From assembly GCF_000090795.2 (NCBI RefSeq), contig NW_003546452.1:69408-133407 (forward strand): a stretch of DNA of 64,000 nucleotides, read 5' to 3'. Position 1 is the first letter of the stretch, and each line of letters starts with the position of its first letter. The position numbers and the translations under genes are program-made. The stretch is from Amphimedon queenslandica. Taxonomy: Eukaryota > Porifera > Demospongiae > Haplosclerida > Niphatidae. The notes under the pieces were generated by a model. It was not told where the DNA came from. It made no database searches and was given only the letters and a program-made list of their open reading frames with translations. This document shows, in pieces, positions 35,601-47,863 of the stretch.

Positions 35601-38269
35601 AGTATGTTAATCTTTGTATTAATGTACTTGTACTTTAAGTAAAATTAGGTTGCCAAATTTGAGAAGAATAGATGCTGCTAAAGAGTTATTTAATGCTTTT
35701 GCTACAAGAACACAAGCTTATAAACTGCATCATGCATTTGGCCTGACTGTATTTGATCATGGTGTAGAAACAACATTAGCATTGACAAAAAATGTAGAAA
35801 ATTTTGAGGTATTTTAAAATGACTGTCAGATTGTATAAAAATGATTTGAAACAGGATAGCCTAAAAGGAGTTGAGCCAAGTGGAGGTACAGAAATTCCTA
35901 CTGCTATAATAAATGCTGTGACACAACTTTCAAGATACAGTTGTATGAAGTACTAATTTGTATAATAGTGTCTGAACACAATGAGAATTTTTACAGGAGA
36001 ATACTTTGTTTAACTGATGGTGATTATGATGCATCATATGAATCTGCATTTAATTTTGTTAAAGTAACATAGAAAATACAAGTAATTTATTTAAAATAAT
36101 TTTAGGCATATAATGTCGTAGTGGATACTGTATTACTGATGGAAGCTGATGTCACTAATAAACTGAAAGCTCTTTCACATGCCTCAGGTACAATGTGCAT
36201 GTATGTCTCTGTAGATGTACAATGTATAGTAGCTACATGCATGTAACTTTAGTCAAATATGCATGCATTCTATTCTTCAAAACAAACCTCAACCCGATTT
36301 GCCAGTGTTATGCATGAGCACTATTAGTATGTTTGTCCTTTGAAGGTTTAGTTATCTATAGACTAAGGTTAAGACTCTTATTTATTCTAAAAAGGAGCTC
36401 TAACTTACTTGTTAAGAGCTCATCAAATTGCAAAAAATCTCACTTTTTGGTCCATAATGCATTTTTTTCAGTCACAAAATTAGTACAATATTTGAAAGCT
36501 TTGTATATTTATCTTTGAAAGTTGACAGCTGTAATAAACCTTTAAGCTACATTTATAACCTTTGTTTGACAAAATCTGCCATTTTGTTTTATTTAAGACA
36601 CATCTAATTGCCAATTCAACATTTTGAATTTTTACCAGTTATTATATATTCTTGTGTCAATCTTTCAACTGTAAGGAAGACTGTACTCCTTATGTACATG
36701 TACATGTAGGTGGAGTATGTATTCGTCCTCGCTCAATGCAAGAGGCTTTAAAATTTTTTGAATTGGACTCTGTACTCTCATTGAGGGAAAGACAACTGTC
36801 ATATTCTTATGCTGGAGTAAGTTAAGCAATTTCATCTCTTAAATCTTAAAATCTATTCTAGCAACCATTGCATAGATGTAGTTATACACAATTCGAAACT
36901 GAAAACAGTTTTAGATCCAAACACCAATTGAGCTATCAACAGCTGCAAACAATAACAGTTAAAAGGTGTCAAGTTAATTACCATTGTTCCATGTATAAAT
37001 ATAATACTGCCTGCATGTAGTTACATTGACAGAGATAGAACTGCTTTACAATCAAACACATCTTCTAAGCAAAGAAGAATTTTGAAAGAAATGAGGGACT
37101 TTTTACATAGTCCACATGATGACATAAGAATCTATCCCTGTGATACTGAGTGAGTACATTGTTACAATATTGTTTTCATGTCTATGCATGTACAATTAGT
37201 TGCAACAAGTGGAAAGTTTTAATGAGAGGACCCCAAGAGACCTGCTATGAAAATGGTGTGTACTACATGTACACTACATGAATATTATTTTATCTCACTG
37301 CCCATAAATTTACTTGGCAGGTGCCTTTGTTCTCGGTATTGAATTTCTTGAGGGATATCCCAGTGTACCACCAGAGGTCAGATTCCTGACGCCAGTAAGT
37401 GTACATACACATGCAACCATACATGTGAGCGTATCTACACATCATGACATGCACGTGCAATGAACGTGCTTTCATACAGGAATAAGAATACTACACTACT
37501 ACATATGTATAATGTACATGTATATGCATAACCTTATTACATTGTATGTAGTGTGTTATGAGAATGCAGTTCAATAAAATAACAGTGTATTTTGATAACT
37601 GCTGGCACAATTCTTGTAGATCTATCATTGTAATATCAGTTCCAGTAGTGGTAGGATATGCCACAGTATTCTGGGAGAGGCCTACACTCCAGCTACTAGT
37701 GTGAAGGATATATTGTGTCACATATATGGGCTACTAATGTCACCTGATCTTGACAGTCCATTAGACAGGTATATTGTAAATTAGTTGTTTATACTTTATA
37801 CACAGGTATTGTGTACATGTAGACAGGGATGGTTTGATGTACCTTGTAAATGTTAGGAGAAGCATATGGGCACAGAAATGGTACTACATAAAGTCAAACT
37901 GCTATACCAAATACCACTAGATTTAAGGGATGTAATTGGTATGCTAGCTTTAGAAGCTAAAACAGTTGTTGTTTGAGCTATTAGCAAGTGTGGGCACTAT
38001 TTTTACCACAAGTTATTAGTTATCTTTATCTCTCATTACAGTACACTAGCAGATGAGTTTGGGTATCTTAGGCACAGAGAAGAGGATCTAGATAAAGACA
38101 TTGATTGGTACGAGTATTTCCATGAAGCAGATGAATATTTTAGAAAGGCCCAGTCACATGTACGTACTCATGCTATGAAGTCTTTTGATGCATTACACTT
38201 AGTAAGATAATTGTAGAATTATAACTATAATTAATATTATTGTTGCAGGAATTATCTGCTGCATACTGA
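32700..38269 (+). CDS. SAM-like / ubiquitin-like / vWA / E2 (UBC) fusion protein
   Basis: About 27 exons: 32700-32913, 32962-33279, 33392-33508, 33581-33969 (perhaps with a 51-base intron at 33726-33776), 34032-34157, 34210-34270, 34315-34379, 34511-34658, 34706-34857, 34926-35025, 35082-35208, 35257-35349, 35392-35452, 35555-35601, 35649-35808, 35855-35949, 35997-36063, 36106-36187, 36710-36816, 36862-36965, 37021-37149, 37200-37255, 37321-37394, 37620-37768, 38042-38201, 38249-38269. Phases agree. N-terminal helices (PHIMSMGFSTVDDLQDLEMK) look SAM-like. A ubiquitin-like fold covers FTVNAYIDSDSPEDIAQKI to DDIIRVVLR. The vWA domain has an intact MIDAS: DHSGS, GGTEIP, LTDGD. A UBC domain closes the protein: PPEVRFLTP, YHCNI in place of HPN, and the catalytic Cys in GRICHSIL. 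A ubiquitin-conjugating role is predicted. I know no standard gene name for this order of domains. Confidence 0.88.
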
Positions 38270-39402
38270 ACATGGACTATAATAACTTTGCTAACACATT
38301 AGTATATTGCCCTGTAAACTCTGATAGCTTTAGTAGTTTTTATTACTTGTAGATACCAGTAAATAGATTGTCAATAGCGTCAGTAGCCAACTGTAACTAA
38401 TAGCTCACCTGCTTGACATAACAATTTGTCACAGTTCATGATTATGAGCTACACTTATGATGTTTAGGTAATATTCCATTTCCATGTAATGGAAACTTAT
38501 TCACAATAAAGGACACTTCCCAGATAGATACTGTAAATATATTCATGCCTAATACTTGTCTGATAAGTTATTCCTAGTATTTGGCTATTCCTAAGGAATC
38601 ACATCCAAGTCACGAACACTTGTTATGTACACACTAGGGCTGTACTGAACAGCCCTATAACACATACATGTACACAGCTGTTGACTGCGGCTACTCAGCT
38701 ACGTGTACATGTAGGAGTAGCCAGACTCCTGACGCCAAAATTAAATGGAGACCAGAATGGATGTACATGTACAATCCACAAGAGTAAGTACACATTAGTA
38801 TAAAAAAACACAGTTATTGTGTCTTGCAAAACAATGTTACTGAAGATGAAAATACATTCACTGTGCAGTGATAATGCCAGACTGTGGATTATCAAATATT
38901 GACAAGTACATGTATAATGTATATGGTTATATTAAAATGGCTAATAATCCTACAAAACATTTTTTAAATACCTTGATTGATGGACAAGTTTGAGCCAATT
39001 CTGATATTAGTCTTAAAATGTTTTGCTGAAAACCACATTTATGTGCAATAATTTATGCATGTACATGTATTTATAGTCCTTAGGCTTCTTAATGGTTATC
39101 TGTACATTCTGTCATGCAATAATCCACAAATTATAGAGTTATGAGCCTTGTAACTAAAACAATAATAAGTACAATGTAGGTGCAATTTTATTTAAATAGC
39201 TATCGCTAGCCAAAATTAACAGTGACAAATTAAAAAATAAAGAGGAAATAGAATAAATTAAAATTAAATAAACAATAGTTAAAATGGTATCAATTTGACA
39301 ATATTAGATATAGCATAATAGGTACAATGTACATGTATACATGTAGTGTAGTTATAAAATTATATAATACACAATATAAAATTAAAGATTGTAGCACAGA
39401 GA
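38270..39402. other. Intergenic region between convergent genes
   Basis: About 1.1 kb between the stop of the E2 fusion gene and the stop of the dioxygenase gene. TACATGTA repeats are common (near 38643, 38700, 38761). Candidate AATAAA signals occur at 38505 on the plus strand. Nothing else was recognised. Confidence 0.5.
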
Positions 39403-42400
39403 TCAAATATAGTCATTTCCATACTCTCTGCCACTAACCAGTACCTCAGCTTTTCTGTAATGAAAATAAGTGGCTTCATGACAGCTAGGATCACAATCAA
39501 AGTAATGTGGTTTAGTCTCTGGCTGTTCCTTCATTGTGGATGTCCTTATAATCTCTTCATCTCTTGGACACTTTATAAACTTGCAACAGCTAGCAGCATA
39601 ATGATACTGTACTGATCTCCTCCTAATAATTAAAGCACTTCATCATCACATGTAGGTTTTCATATGTCAATATAAATTTGATGGTCTTAGTTACTACTGT
39701 TACTGTAATGTGAAGGTAAAGTAATAAAAAGGTTTAACAGTAACTATAATAAAAGACAAAAGGTGACTAAAATTACATGTAAATGTAAGTTAAGGTAACT
39801 TAACTTTTTTGGCTTTGTCTCAGTTTAAGGTTGATTTTCACTGACTATTATACTGGAAAATTTAGTGGAGAAATAGATTGCTGGTTCAATATTTTAAATG
39901 TAAATAATAAATGCAATAAGTAGATTCTGACCATTCTGTCATGAGTTGCATGTGATACAGGAAACTGAATAAGATAACACTTTTGAAATATTTAAATCAA
40001 AATTGTGGGTGAGATTCCAGCATTAATAAAGCAGAGGCAAAGTTAAAGAAAATATGGGAGTACATGTACTTAACAAAAAATACAAGATAACAACTCGCCA
40101 AATTAAGTATTGCATTTAAATTTTCCAGCTATCATTGTATATGCTACATTGTATGAAGTATAGTAAAAATATCAAAAATTTTTCGTTTATTACTTTTAGC
40201 TGATTATATTTCTAAGCCACATAAGTGCATGAAGAATTCAATGTTCAATAATGCTTTGCTTGCTCATGTAGCTGTACATCAATAACTTCATACATGTATA
40301 CAATAGTGTGGCTCGGGATCTACATGAGCCCCTCAGTGTTTTGCATTCCTCTAGTTGTATTTGTATTGTAATGATGCCAAAATCTGAAAATGTTTCTAGT
40401 GAATAGTTTAAGCCATTAGACTGCATAGGTGGGTACAAGCAGTTGGGTTGTTGTACTTGTACTTGTACCACCTGTCATATTGAACTGAAATCATGTGATG
40501 AGGGATATAGGGCCAGAAATTTTTCCCCCATTATGCCAGCATAATAACTTGCCCTATTATGCTCCAAATTATGCTAGCTTAACTTGCATGGTCCTATCAA
40601 CCTCTCCTAACAGACCTTGGTATAATAAATTCCATAATACCTCACCTAGTTGCATATAATAATATATGTACATGTAAATATTTATACATATAGATGTACA
40701 CATGTACAGTATCAGGGAACCACAAAATTTTTTTATCTTGCCAGCATTATTTTAGATAATTACAGTCTGGTTCTTCTGGAATCTTTTTTCATTGTATTGC
40801 AAATTTGCAATACTTCTGATTTGCAATAAAAGGGGAGATATTGCTAAAATTAGAAGTTAATGCTACATGTAACTAGTACAATTATTATTACATTTCGTAA
40901 ACAAATTACCTCAGCTGCGAGACATTAGGTGGTGTATAGTGAGCAAGCTCTCCATGAAATATCAAAGCATCTCCTGGCTCTAGTATAACTGGGATTACCT
41001 ATAGTGGATATGATAAGTGTATTATTTTTTAATACCCAAAACATCACAATAGTCCTAATAAATTGCTCTTTATTGAGCTGTATTTTAGGTTAAGGGTGGC
41101 GTTTGCTGACTATGTGTACATGTACATGCATGTATACAGCGTATACAATTGTACATGTACATGCAGTCAGATTGAGTCAGTCAAAAGTTGCTATGCAACT
41201 ATAAGTGTTAAATCACTTACCGTACATGTAGATCATGTAAGAGGCAGTTCTTTTTAATTTTACAACTTGCAAGTACATGTAAATGTAAGAGTTAGTTTGC
41301 AATAAATTCTAATACACGCACATGTGCATGAAAGTCAGGGAGTAAAATACAGTGTAACAAACTAGTGCTAATGGCTGCATTCCCATTTTATTCAGAATCA
41401 ATTGATTAAAAATGTGTCAGAAGATGCACATGTATACCAGTACATATATGTATGTATACATCAGAAAATTAGAGAATTCTAGCTGTGCTAGCGGGTAAAT
41501 GTAGTTTGTCAAATGAAAAAAAAAATCTAATTTTGATTAATAATAATAATAATAATTTATCTTTTCAAAACAAAGAAAATTTAGGGACAAGAGTTGTAAA
41601 GAGAAAAAACATAAACAGGAGAATTTTTGAAGGACTAGCACATAGAAATGTGTAGCCTAAAGTAAAATTTAAAAACATTTAAATTAAGAAATGAAACATG
41701 TAGAACAGGGGCACACAAAGTGGAATGTATGAGGGGAGTCTGAATCAAAAAAAGAATTAAAATGTAACCATAAAAATCAATAATTTGTTTTCTAATAGAG
41801 GGATAGGATTTAGAGAGGTCTATTGAAGGTAATTTGTTCCACAATCTGACAACACGAGCAAAGTAAAAGTGTCTGGTAGTAGACAATGTATGATATTTAC
41901 AATACAGTTTCCCAGAAGAACCAGATCGAGAACCTGGTCTACAGAAGGTAATGAAAGAGAAGATGTCAAAGTTTTCTGGAGGGAAAAGTATGCATTTGAC
42001 CAGGAATAGCAGGTCTTGTAGGTCATACCAGTACATGATTGAAATTGACTCAAAGTTCAGGCCCGTAGCCAGGGTTACAAAAAGGGGGGTGACGAAGTAT
42101 GAGTTACATAAAATGGAGGGTGACAAGTAGGCCTGGATGCACATGAAATACCAAAATACATGTTTGATTTAAGCAAACAAACAAAGGTACTAACTCAAAA
42201 GGGGGGTGACATGTCACCCCAATCACCCCCCCTGGCTACGGGCCTGAAGTTTTAAGGCCTTTTCACACTGGCCAAAGTAATGTGCATTGATGCACATTAA
42301 TCTTGTTCACACTAGAGTGGTTTTGAATTAATGCTCATCAATGCCATCAGTCTCACTTCACCTGGAGAGGTGGATTGATGTGAAGTGATGGGCTTCGATT

Positions 42401-45400
42401 AATGTAAACCAATGGCAACAAGAACACAAAATGATACATAATTCAGCAGCTAGTGCAGGATCATTATTTCAGCTGTATCAACAAAGCGCATCAAAGTGCT
42501 TCGAAAACTGTGCCAGTATGAAAAGGCTTTTAATGTAACATAAGAGCATGTATGCATGTACATGCAAAACCTGAGATCCTGAAGCGGCATTGGGCGAATA
42601 AGAACCTATAAAAGTCTCATCCTTATCCCACATTTCTATAAAAAGTTATTCCAGTTTTTCTTGGTCCAAACTCAGTTGGGACATAGTATACATGTACGAA
42701 ACAGAAATTGTAATAAAACAGAGAACGCTATCTTAGCCATTTTTGATAAATTCTCTTTTGTCGAACTTATGTGCAACTTAAAAATTCACAAATATCTAAT
42801 TACAGTATCAATCAAAATCAGCTCAAACTTTCTATACAGCATATGTACATGAAAATAATCATGATCACAATGTTGAGGTTAAAATGTAAAGTATAACATT
42901 ACATACACGTACATGTACATTTAAGTATTATACAGTATGGTGTCACAGTGTATTTCATTATGCATTACCTGACCTCCTCAATATTAGCCCTTAGTTATAT
43001 GCCTATACCCTTGTACATACCTCTTCTGGTTTAGGATACTGTGACATCCCATACTCAATGAAACTAGCATCAGACTCATCATTAGGTACACCATGTTCAA
43101 ACAAACCAGTGCCATGAGACGAAGGAAGAACATGCATACTAGAGAACAAAAAGTTACAATTTCAGTTGCCTACAAATATATGTATAGCAAGGAATAAAAT
43201 AGTGGGAATATTTGGTGTGGCTTTATTTCATCAATTGATAGATTTTGATAAAAGTATTATAGTGAAACAAAATCTGTCATTTTTCTATATTCTAAGTTCT
43301 AACTAAGCATGCATGCTCAATGACATAAGACTGCAAAACTACCAATACAAAAATGCCAATACTTTAGAATTATCAATATTAAGCGCCATAAATGTTCCCA
43401 ATATTTGCATTTACATAATAGAGTAAATTACCATCCATTGGCACATGAGGCTGGATCAAGTGCTATCCAACAACCCTGTGTATTAATAAATATCAAAGAG
43501 AGCTCTTAAAAGTTATACTTACTATTACACTTGATGGAGCCAATCTAAAGTATGCATTGTCTTGATGCCACCTCTTCTCACCTGATCCTATGAACAAAAA
43601 ACATAAATCAACGTTGAATAATTTAGGGTTTTCCACAAAGCAGGCTCAGTGAGCTAAAAGGTGTGCATCATTAGCTAACAAGCACTACAACAGCACATGT
43701 ATGCGGCTTTTGCAGAAACTTTAAAAAATTGTAACAAATCCAATTTTTAACCGAATTACCTCAAACTTGCTACACAACATAAGAACATGTATATGTACAT
43801 GCATGTATAATGTATCAAAAAATATATATTTTTCAATGGAGAATTTTGTAATACTATGCATACATGTAGTACAGGGACTTTGGCCTAACTTCTGAGCAAC
43901 TTTAAAAATTCATAAAAATCTATTTTTGGACAGAATTGAACTTTCTACACAACATACAATGTAAGAATTAAAAACTTGTGCATGTATTACAAAAAACTAT
44001 AAAAATGGAGAATTCTATCCTTTTTTATTCTTCAGAAAAATTTAGCCAAAGACCCAGTACTGCATGTACCGTGAATCTTCTAAATATTCAACACTCTAAT
44101 TTCGTCAAATTAAATATTTTTTTCCAAATTTTCACAAAATTACCTCTAATTATTCGATTATGCAAAATTACTGGCTGAGTATTCTAATTTCGACATAATC
44201 CTCTTATTTCGGCACATGATTGACCACGTGCTTCAGTCTACCTTACCAAGCAGTTGAGACTTTGGAATGACCCTCCCTCCAATTTAGTCAATAAAAATTA
44301 TTTAAAACTACAAAAAACATTTTTAACCTCTAATTTTTCAATATTACTGATTTTAAGGTGAATTTAATTTGCTGAATTTTTAGAAGATTTACGGAATACT
44401 GTAAACGAACTTTGGCCCAATTTTTAGAAGATTTTAAAATTGGTAAAAAACTTTATTTCAATCAAAATCCGCTCAAACTTTCTACACAAAAATATAACAA
44501 TACATTAGAAAATATCACAAAAATAGAGAATTCTCTGCAAGTCACTTTTGGGGAAATTTAGCTGAGAGGCGTTGGCCCAATTTTTGAGCAAATCCTTAAA
44601 AATTCAATTTTCATCAGAATCAGCTCCAAATTCCAACAAAGCACAAGAACATGACCATGTATGCATTAGAAAAAGTTACAAAAATTAAAAATTCTTTCCT
44701 AGCAATTAAAAAAAATACCCCTGTATAGTACATTTTGGTATTTTGTTCACTGAGAAGAATCTGTGTGCATGAGCACTATGCCAGAACTCTGTGGTAACCT
44801 TGCATTAATTCTTAGCTTACTACATGTCAATAATTACAATCAATATGTACTGTACACATGTAAACAATTTACTTATCAATAAATGGAACTATCACATAAA
44901 GTAGTGACAAAAAGCACTGTTTAATGCACATTTGACAGCAGGTTATATATGGGCCTAATGGCTTGCTCCTTGTGGGGAATTTTGTGGTTTTAATTGGAGG
45001 TTGACAGTTTATATCACCAGTAACTTAATTGCTTTTGCGGGCTTTAATTTTATGGTAAAAAAAAACATAAAAATAAAATGCCAAGAATACATGCACATCT
45101 TCCTATACAGTAAAGTGATGTGAAAGACATTGTACATGTACCTACCTACCTGGAGGTTTAAGTAGTGCCATGGACTGAAGCAGTTTGATATCATTGCCCA
45201 GTAACAGGTTTATAATACTAACAATCCTTGAATGACAGCACTGCTTGGCAAAGAACTCGAAATGAGCAGCTATCCTGTACAACTTCCTAACCTCTAGCTC
45301 AGGATCAATAGAGGAAGACTCACCACTTTTTACTGAAGGCAACCTACATGTAGATAAACATGTACACATTAAGAGCAGATGTAATTAGCTTATTTAATAT

Positions 45401-46294
45401 AATTATGCAATTTGAAACACAATGTAACTAAGTGTGTAATTTTAAAAATTTAATAAAATGTATCAGTACACATGTACATGTACATAAGAAATAATATCTA
45501 CAGGTAAAGTACAAGCATGCATGTTGTATACAAACCATTAAGTAATTAAAGCTTCATAGATACAGCATTTCCATAGCAATATGTACAACATGTACATTAG
45601 CTAATTCATATGCTAATAAATTGTAATAATTGTAACAATTGCTCCACAACTCTCATATTTAATTCTAACATTGATGCCACACTTCAATGAAGTTCATAAG
45701 ATGTTTTACCTTACAAGTACTACTTGTACATGTATCTTGTCACTACAACTGTCAACATAAAGGTACATGTAGGTCTCAATATGAGTCATACACACTCTTT
45801 TTTGTGCATTAGCGATGCAATCAAACAAAACTGTGCATAATGTCAAAATGAAAAAAAATATAATTTGCTGATGCACATATACAGAAATGCAACTTGCTGA
45901 GATTTGACCTCAATGCATCCAGTAGTTTTAGAGTTATATAAGACCATAAATATTGCTAATATTAATTTTAATTTAATTGACTTAAATGTAGATAATAGAT
46001 AAAAAATCTCATGCCTACAAAAATATAATCTTACCTGTTTACTACTTCTTCATGTTCTAATCCTTCAGTCCCAGAGGTTCTGAACCTCTCATACCAGTCA
46101 CTAATGATTCTGCTGATCTGTTGTTTGGTCTCCTCCACCTCTTCTTGCGAGAATAATCCTCTTACAACCACAAACCCATCTCTAGCAAATCCCTCTGTAT
46201 TGTCTGTACCGTGTCGCCATTCTGGATAAGTGAGTGAAGATGGAGAGAAAGGAGAGGATCTTTCAACACATGTACATGATGATATGGCGGTCAT
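39403..46294 (-). CDS. Phytanoyl-CoA dioxygenase (PhyH) family protein
   Basis: Fe(II)/2-oxoglutarate-dependent dioxygenase of the PhyH family. Seven exons: 46035-46294, 45150-45343, 43522-43587, 43432-43475, 43020-43138, 40909-40998 and 39403-39622. The N-terminal part has FARDGFVVVRGLFS, the usual PhyH opening. The iron ligands are the HxD in RWHQDNAYFRLAP and the distal His in FHGELAHYTPPN; the oxoglutarate-binding Arg is probably in LRRRSVQYHY. WIALDPAS and MHVLPSSHG are typical strands of the double-stranded beta-helix. The start is set at the ATG of MTAISS; upstream sequence stays open but has no ATG. Large introns hold transposons. The substrate cannot be told from sequence. The start lies 86 bases from the divergent C19orf53-like gene. 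Confidence 0.88.
41640..42050 (-). pseudogene. C-terminal fragment of a non-LTR retrotransposon reverse transcriptase
   Basis: A minus-strand frame encodes LMYWYDLQDL-like residues (MYWYDLQDLLFLVKCI), RSGSSGKL, and FYFARVVRLWNKLPSIDLS followed by SYPSIRKQI. The pattern F.R..RLWN.LP.IDLS.S...I is the conserved end of LINE (jockey/CR1-like) ORF2 proteins. Only the tail remains, consistent with the 5' truncation usual for LINEs. It sits in an intron of the dioxygenase gene on that gene's strand. Confidence 0.75.
42058..42246. mobile_element. Short MITE with CAGGCCCGTAGCCAGG ends
   Basis: Perfect terminal inverted repeat CAGGCCCGTAGCCAGGG / CCCTGGCTACGGGCCTG. AAGTT is repeated at 42053-42057 and 42247-42251. 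G- and C-runs lie just inside the ends. 189 bases. It has inserted at the edge of the LINE remnant. Confidence 0.8.
42256..42529. mobile_element. TTAA-flanked MITE, uninterrupted copy
   Basis: TTAA at 42252-42255 and 42530-42533, ends GGCCTTTTCACACTGGCC and near complement. It matches the host part of the 15689-16164 element over its length, including ATTGATGTGAAGTGATG. It is the empty-site reference for the nested insertion there. Confidence 0.82.
43690..44740. repeat. Degenerate tandem repeat of about 165 bases with a MITE inserted
   Basis: At least four diverged units share, in order, TTTGGCC.AA.TTTT, TTTAAAAATTCA, ATCAGAATCAGCTC-like, CTTTCTACACAA and AAAAT.GAGAATTCT. Units begin near 43695, 43875, 44408 and 44560. 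A TA-flanked element with CCGTGAATCTTCTAAA ends (about 44069-44396) splits the array. Another unit lies at 42580-42840. No coding potential. Confidence 0.55.
44069..44396. mobile_element. MITE with CCGTGAATCTTCTAAA ends
   Basis: Left end CCGTGAATCTTCTAAATATT pairs with the complement of the right end TTTTTAGAAGATTTACGG. TA lies outside the left end. AT-rich, no ORF. Right border approximate. Confidence 0.55.
45344..46034. other. First intron of the dioxygenase gene
   Basis: About 690 bases, AT-rich. It contains TGTACATGTACAT repeats (near 45470 and 45730). No gene or mobile element recognised. Confidence 0.5.
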
Positions 46295-46380
46295 TTTTGC
46301 AAAACATCGAGCCACTCCCTTCTGAGCCACACCTCAGGGTCCACCCACACCACAGTGACCACACCTGCTCTAATGGCAGC
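46295..46380. promoter_or_regulatory. 86-base shared region between divergent dioxygenase and C19orf53-like genes
   Basis: Start codons of the two genes are 86 bases apart on opposite strands. The sequence is GC-richer than average, with CACCCACACCACAGTGACCA and no clear TATA box, as in housekeeping bidirectional promoters. The dioxygenase frame stays open across about 35 bases of it. Confidence 0.55.
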
Positions 46381-47764
46381 ATGGCTCAAGGAGGACTGAA
46401 GAAGAAATCTGGCAAGTTTGTTCCTCCTTCTTCAAAGTCTAAAGGAAACAAAAGCAGCAGTAGCAGTGCCAGTGGCTCGAAAAAACCTCAAAAGACTAGG
46501 AAAGGACGTAAGTAGTATAATTCTAATACTGTATTAGAGTACATTCTGGTATTATGAGTTCAGTAGTATTGTATTATGAGATACAAAACACTGTCACTTT
46601 TTCAAGTGACAGAACCGTCAATTTTTTACAGAGATTCCTACAGCGATCCTGTCCTTGGTCTACGGGAGAGACATGGTTGCCATACTTTAGCACAAAGCAC
46701 TGGCATATCCAAGGGGGGGGGGGCTGAAGGGGCTTGAGCACCCCCTCATGGCTGTGCTAAAAAAATTACTCAAATCCTGGACTCTTGCATCACTACTAAG
46801 CCTCTTAACAAAGTTATCTAGCCTCCTGATCATGATTTCAGCATTTTCCAGTGCTTTAAGGAGCGATCAGAAGTCGTCAGAAGTTCCAGTATGCTTGAAA
46901 TTATCTTGACCCTACCCTTAATTCACAAAAATCAAGGAAAACGCCTCTATCAGCGTAAAAGGGGTGTGGCCAAAATTGCAGCGCGCTTTGTGTGCCCTCA
47001 GCATCCTCCTTTTTCAATTTCTGGATGTGCCAGTGCAAAGAGGCAAGTATGTAAAATGAGGAGCTATTACAAGAGCAGCATCTTTCATTCCATTTTGGGC
47101 AGTTTTTATAGCATTGGCCGTTATTGTTCTAGGAATTATCATCATTTGCAAATTTAAATTTAGCATTTTTGGATGCATGCAATCAACAAATTGACAAAAT
47201 TTAACTCTCTTTCCAACTGTATTGTATATGTTTAAATTGTGTCTAAAATGAACCTGCAGTTGTCAGGGTGCTAATAAATATTTATTATTATGATGATTAT
47301 CATCATTTATACCCAAAATCTGGCTTCTTGTAAACATTTGGTTGTTACACTATTAATTTGCCTTCTTGAGATCAATATAATAGCATAATATGACATATCC
47401 TTAAAATTGGACATTGTTATTAATTAAAATAGCAACAGGTACATGTACATGTATGTGTAACAGTATACAATAATCATGAGCTATACTAGATGTATGTATG
47501 CTATTATACTTTGTCATATTGTCATTTTTGTATAGCTCATTATATTGCACCAAAGAAAGCCAGACTAGTTGCAGCTGAGAAAGTAAAATCTGTAAGCTAA
47601 TGCACCAGTATTAATATAAATTATTCAATATTATGAATTATAAGAATCTTCGTAAAGCCATTGGACGAAAGATTGAAGAAGAACTTGTAACACAAGCTTC
47701 AAGCGAAGGAGAGAATCTACGAGTACTTAACACGTCTCTAAAGAAAAAAGGGAAGAATTCTTGA
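46381..47764 (+). CDS. C19orf53: C19orf53 / LYDG10-like small basic protein (UPF0390)
   Basis: Three exons: 46381-46507, 47536-47591 and 47645-47764, joined in phase. The protein begins MAQGGLKKKSGKFVPPSSKS, is very rich in Lys and Ser, then has HYIAPKKARLVAAEKVK and NLRKAIGRKIEEELVTQASS. The human Leydig cell tumor 10 kDa protein homologue has the same order: MAQG start, Lys-rich arm, IAPKKAR motif, and an I-R-K-I-E-x-x-x-V-x-x-A-S helix. Length is about 100 residues, as in the family. Probably nuclear/nucleolar; the molecular role is not established. The first intron is 1 kb and contains a G-run repeat remnant near 46706. Confidence 0.85.
46508..47535. other. First intron of the C19orf53-like gene
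   Basis: 1 kb. A stretch near 46700-46760 with a run of 11 G and CACCCCCTCATGG resembles the ends of G-rich MITEs like that at 13976-14254, but only part is present. The open frame at 46891-47157 resembles nothing known and has no splice support. Confidence 0.45.
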
Positions 47765-47863
47765 GGCAAACTTTTATTCTTATTTAAACTCTAACGTTAC
47801 CTATTAAATACATAGTACAACATATTAGGGAAGTAATTTAGCATAAATGTTCGTGTAATAATC

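Larger units (their letters stand above)
40999..43019. other. Dioxygenase-gene intron with LINE remnant and two adjacent MITEs
   Basis: Holds the RT fragment (41640-42050), two MITEs end to end (42058-42529) and TACATGTA-rich sequence (41110-41170, 41225). The piece at 42580-42840 resembles units of the degenerate repeat at 43.7-44.7 kb. Confidence 0.6.

Noticed and set aside
46295-46330. Upstream extension of the dioxygenase protein to a GTG codon at 46330
   Set aside because: Nuclear animal genes start at ATG; the first in-frame ATG is at 46292-46294.
46234-46515. Longer plus-strand frame starting upstream of the C19orf53-like ATG
   Set aside because: Its extra N-terminal part overlaps the dioxygenase first exon on the other strand; the family starts at MAQG, so 46381 was used.
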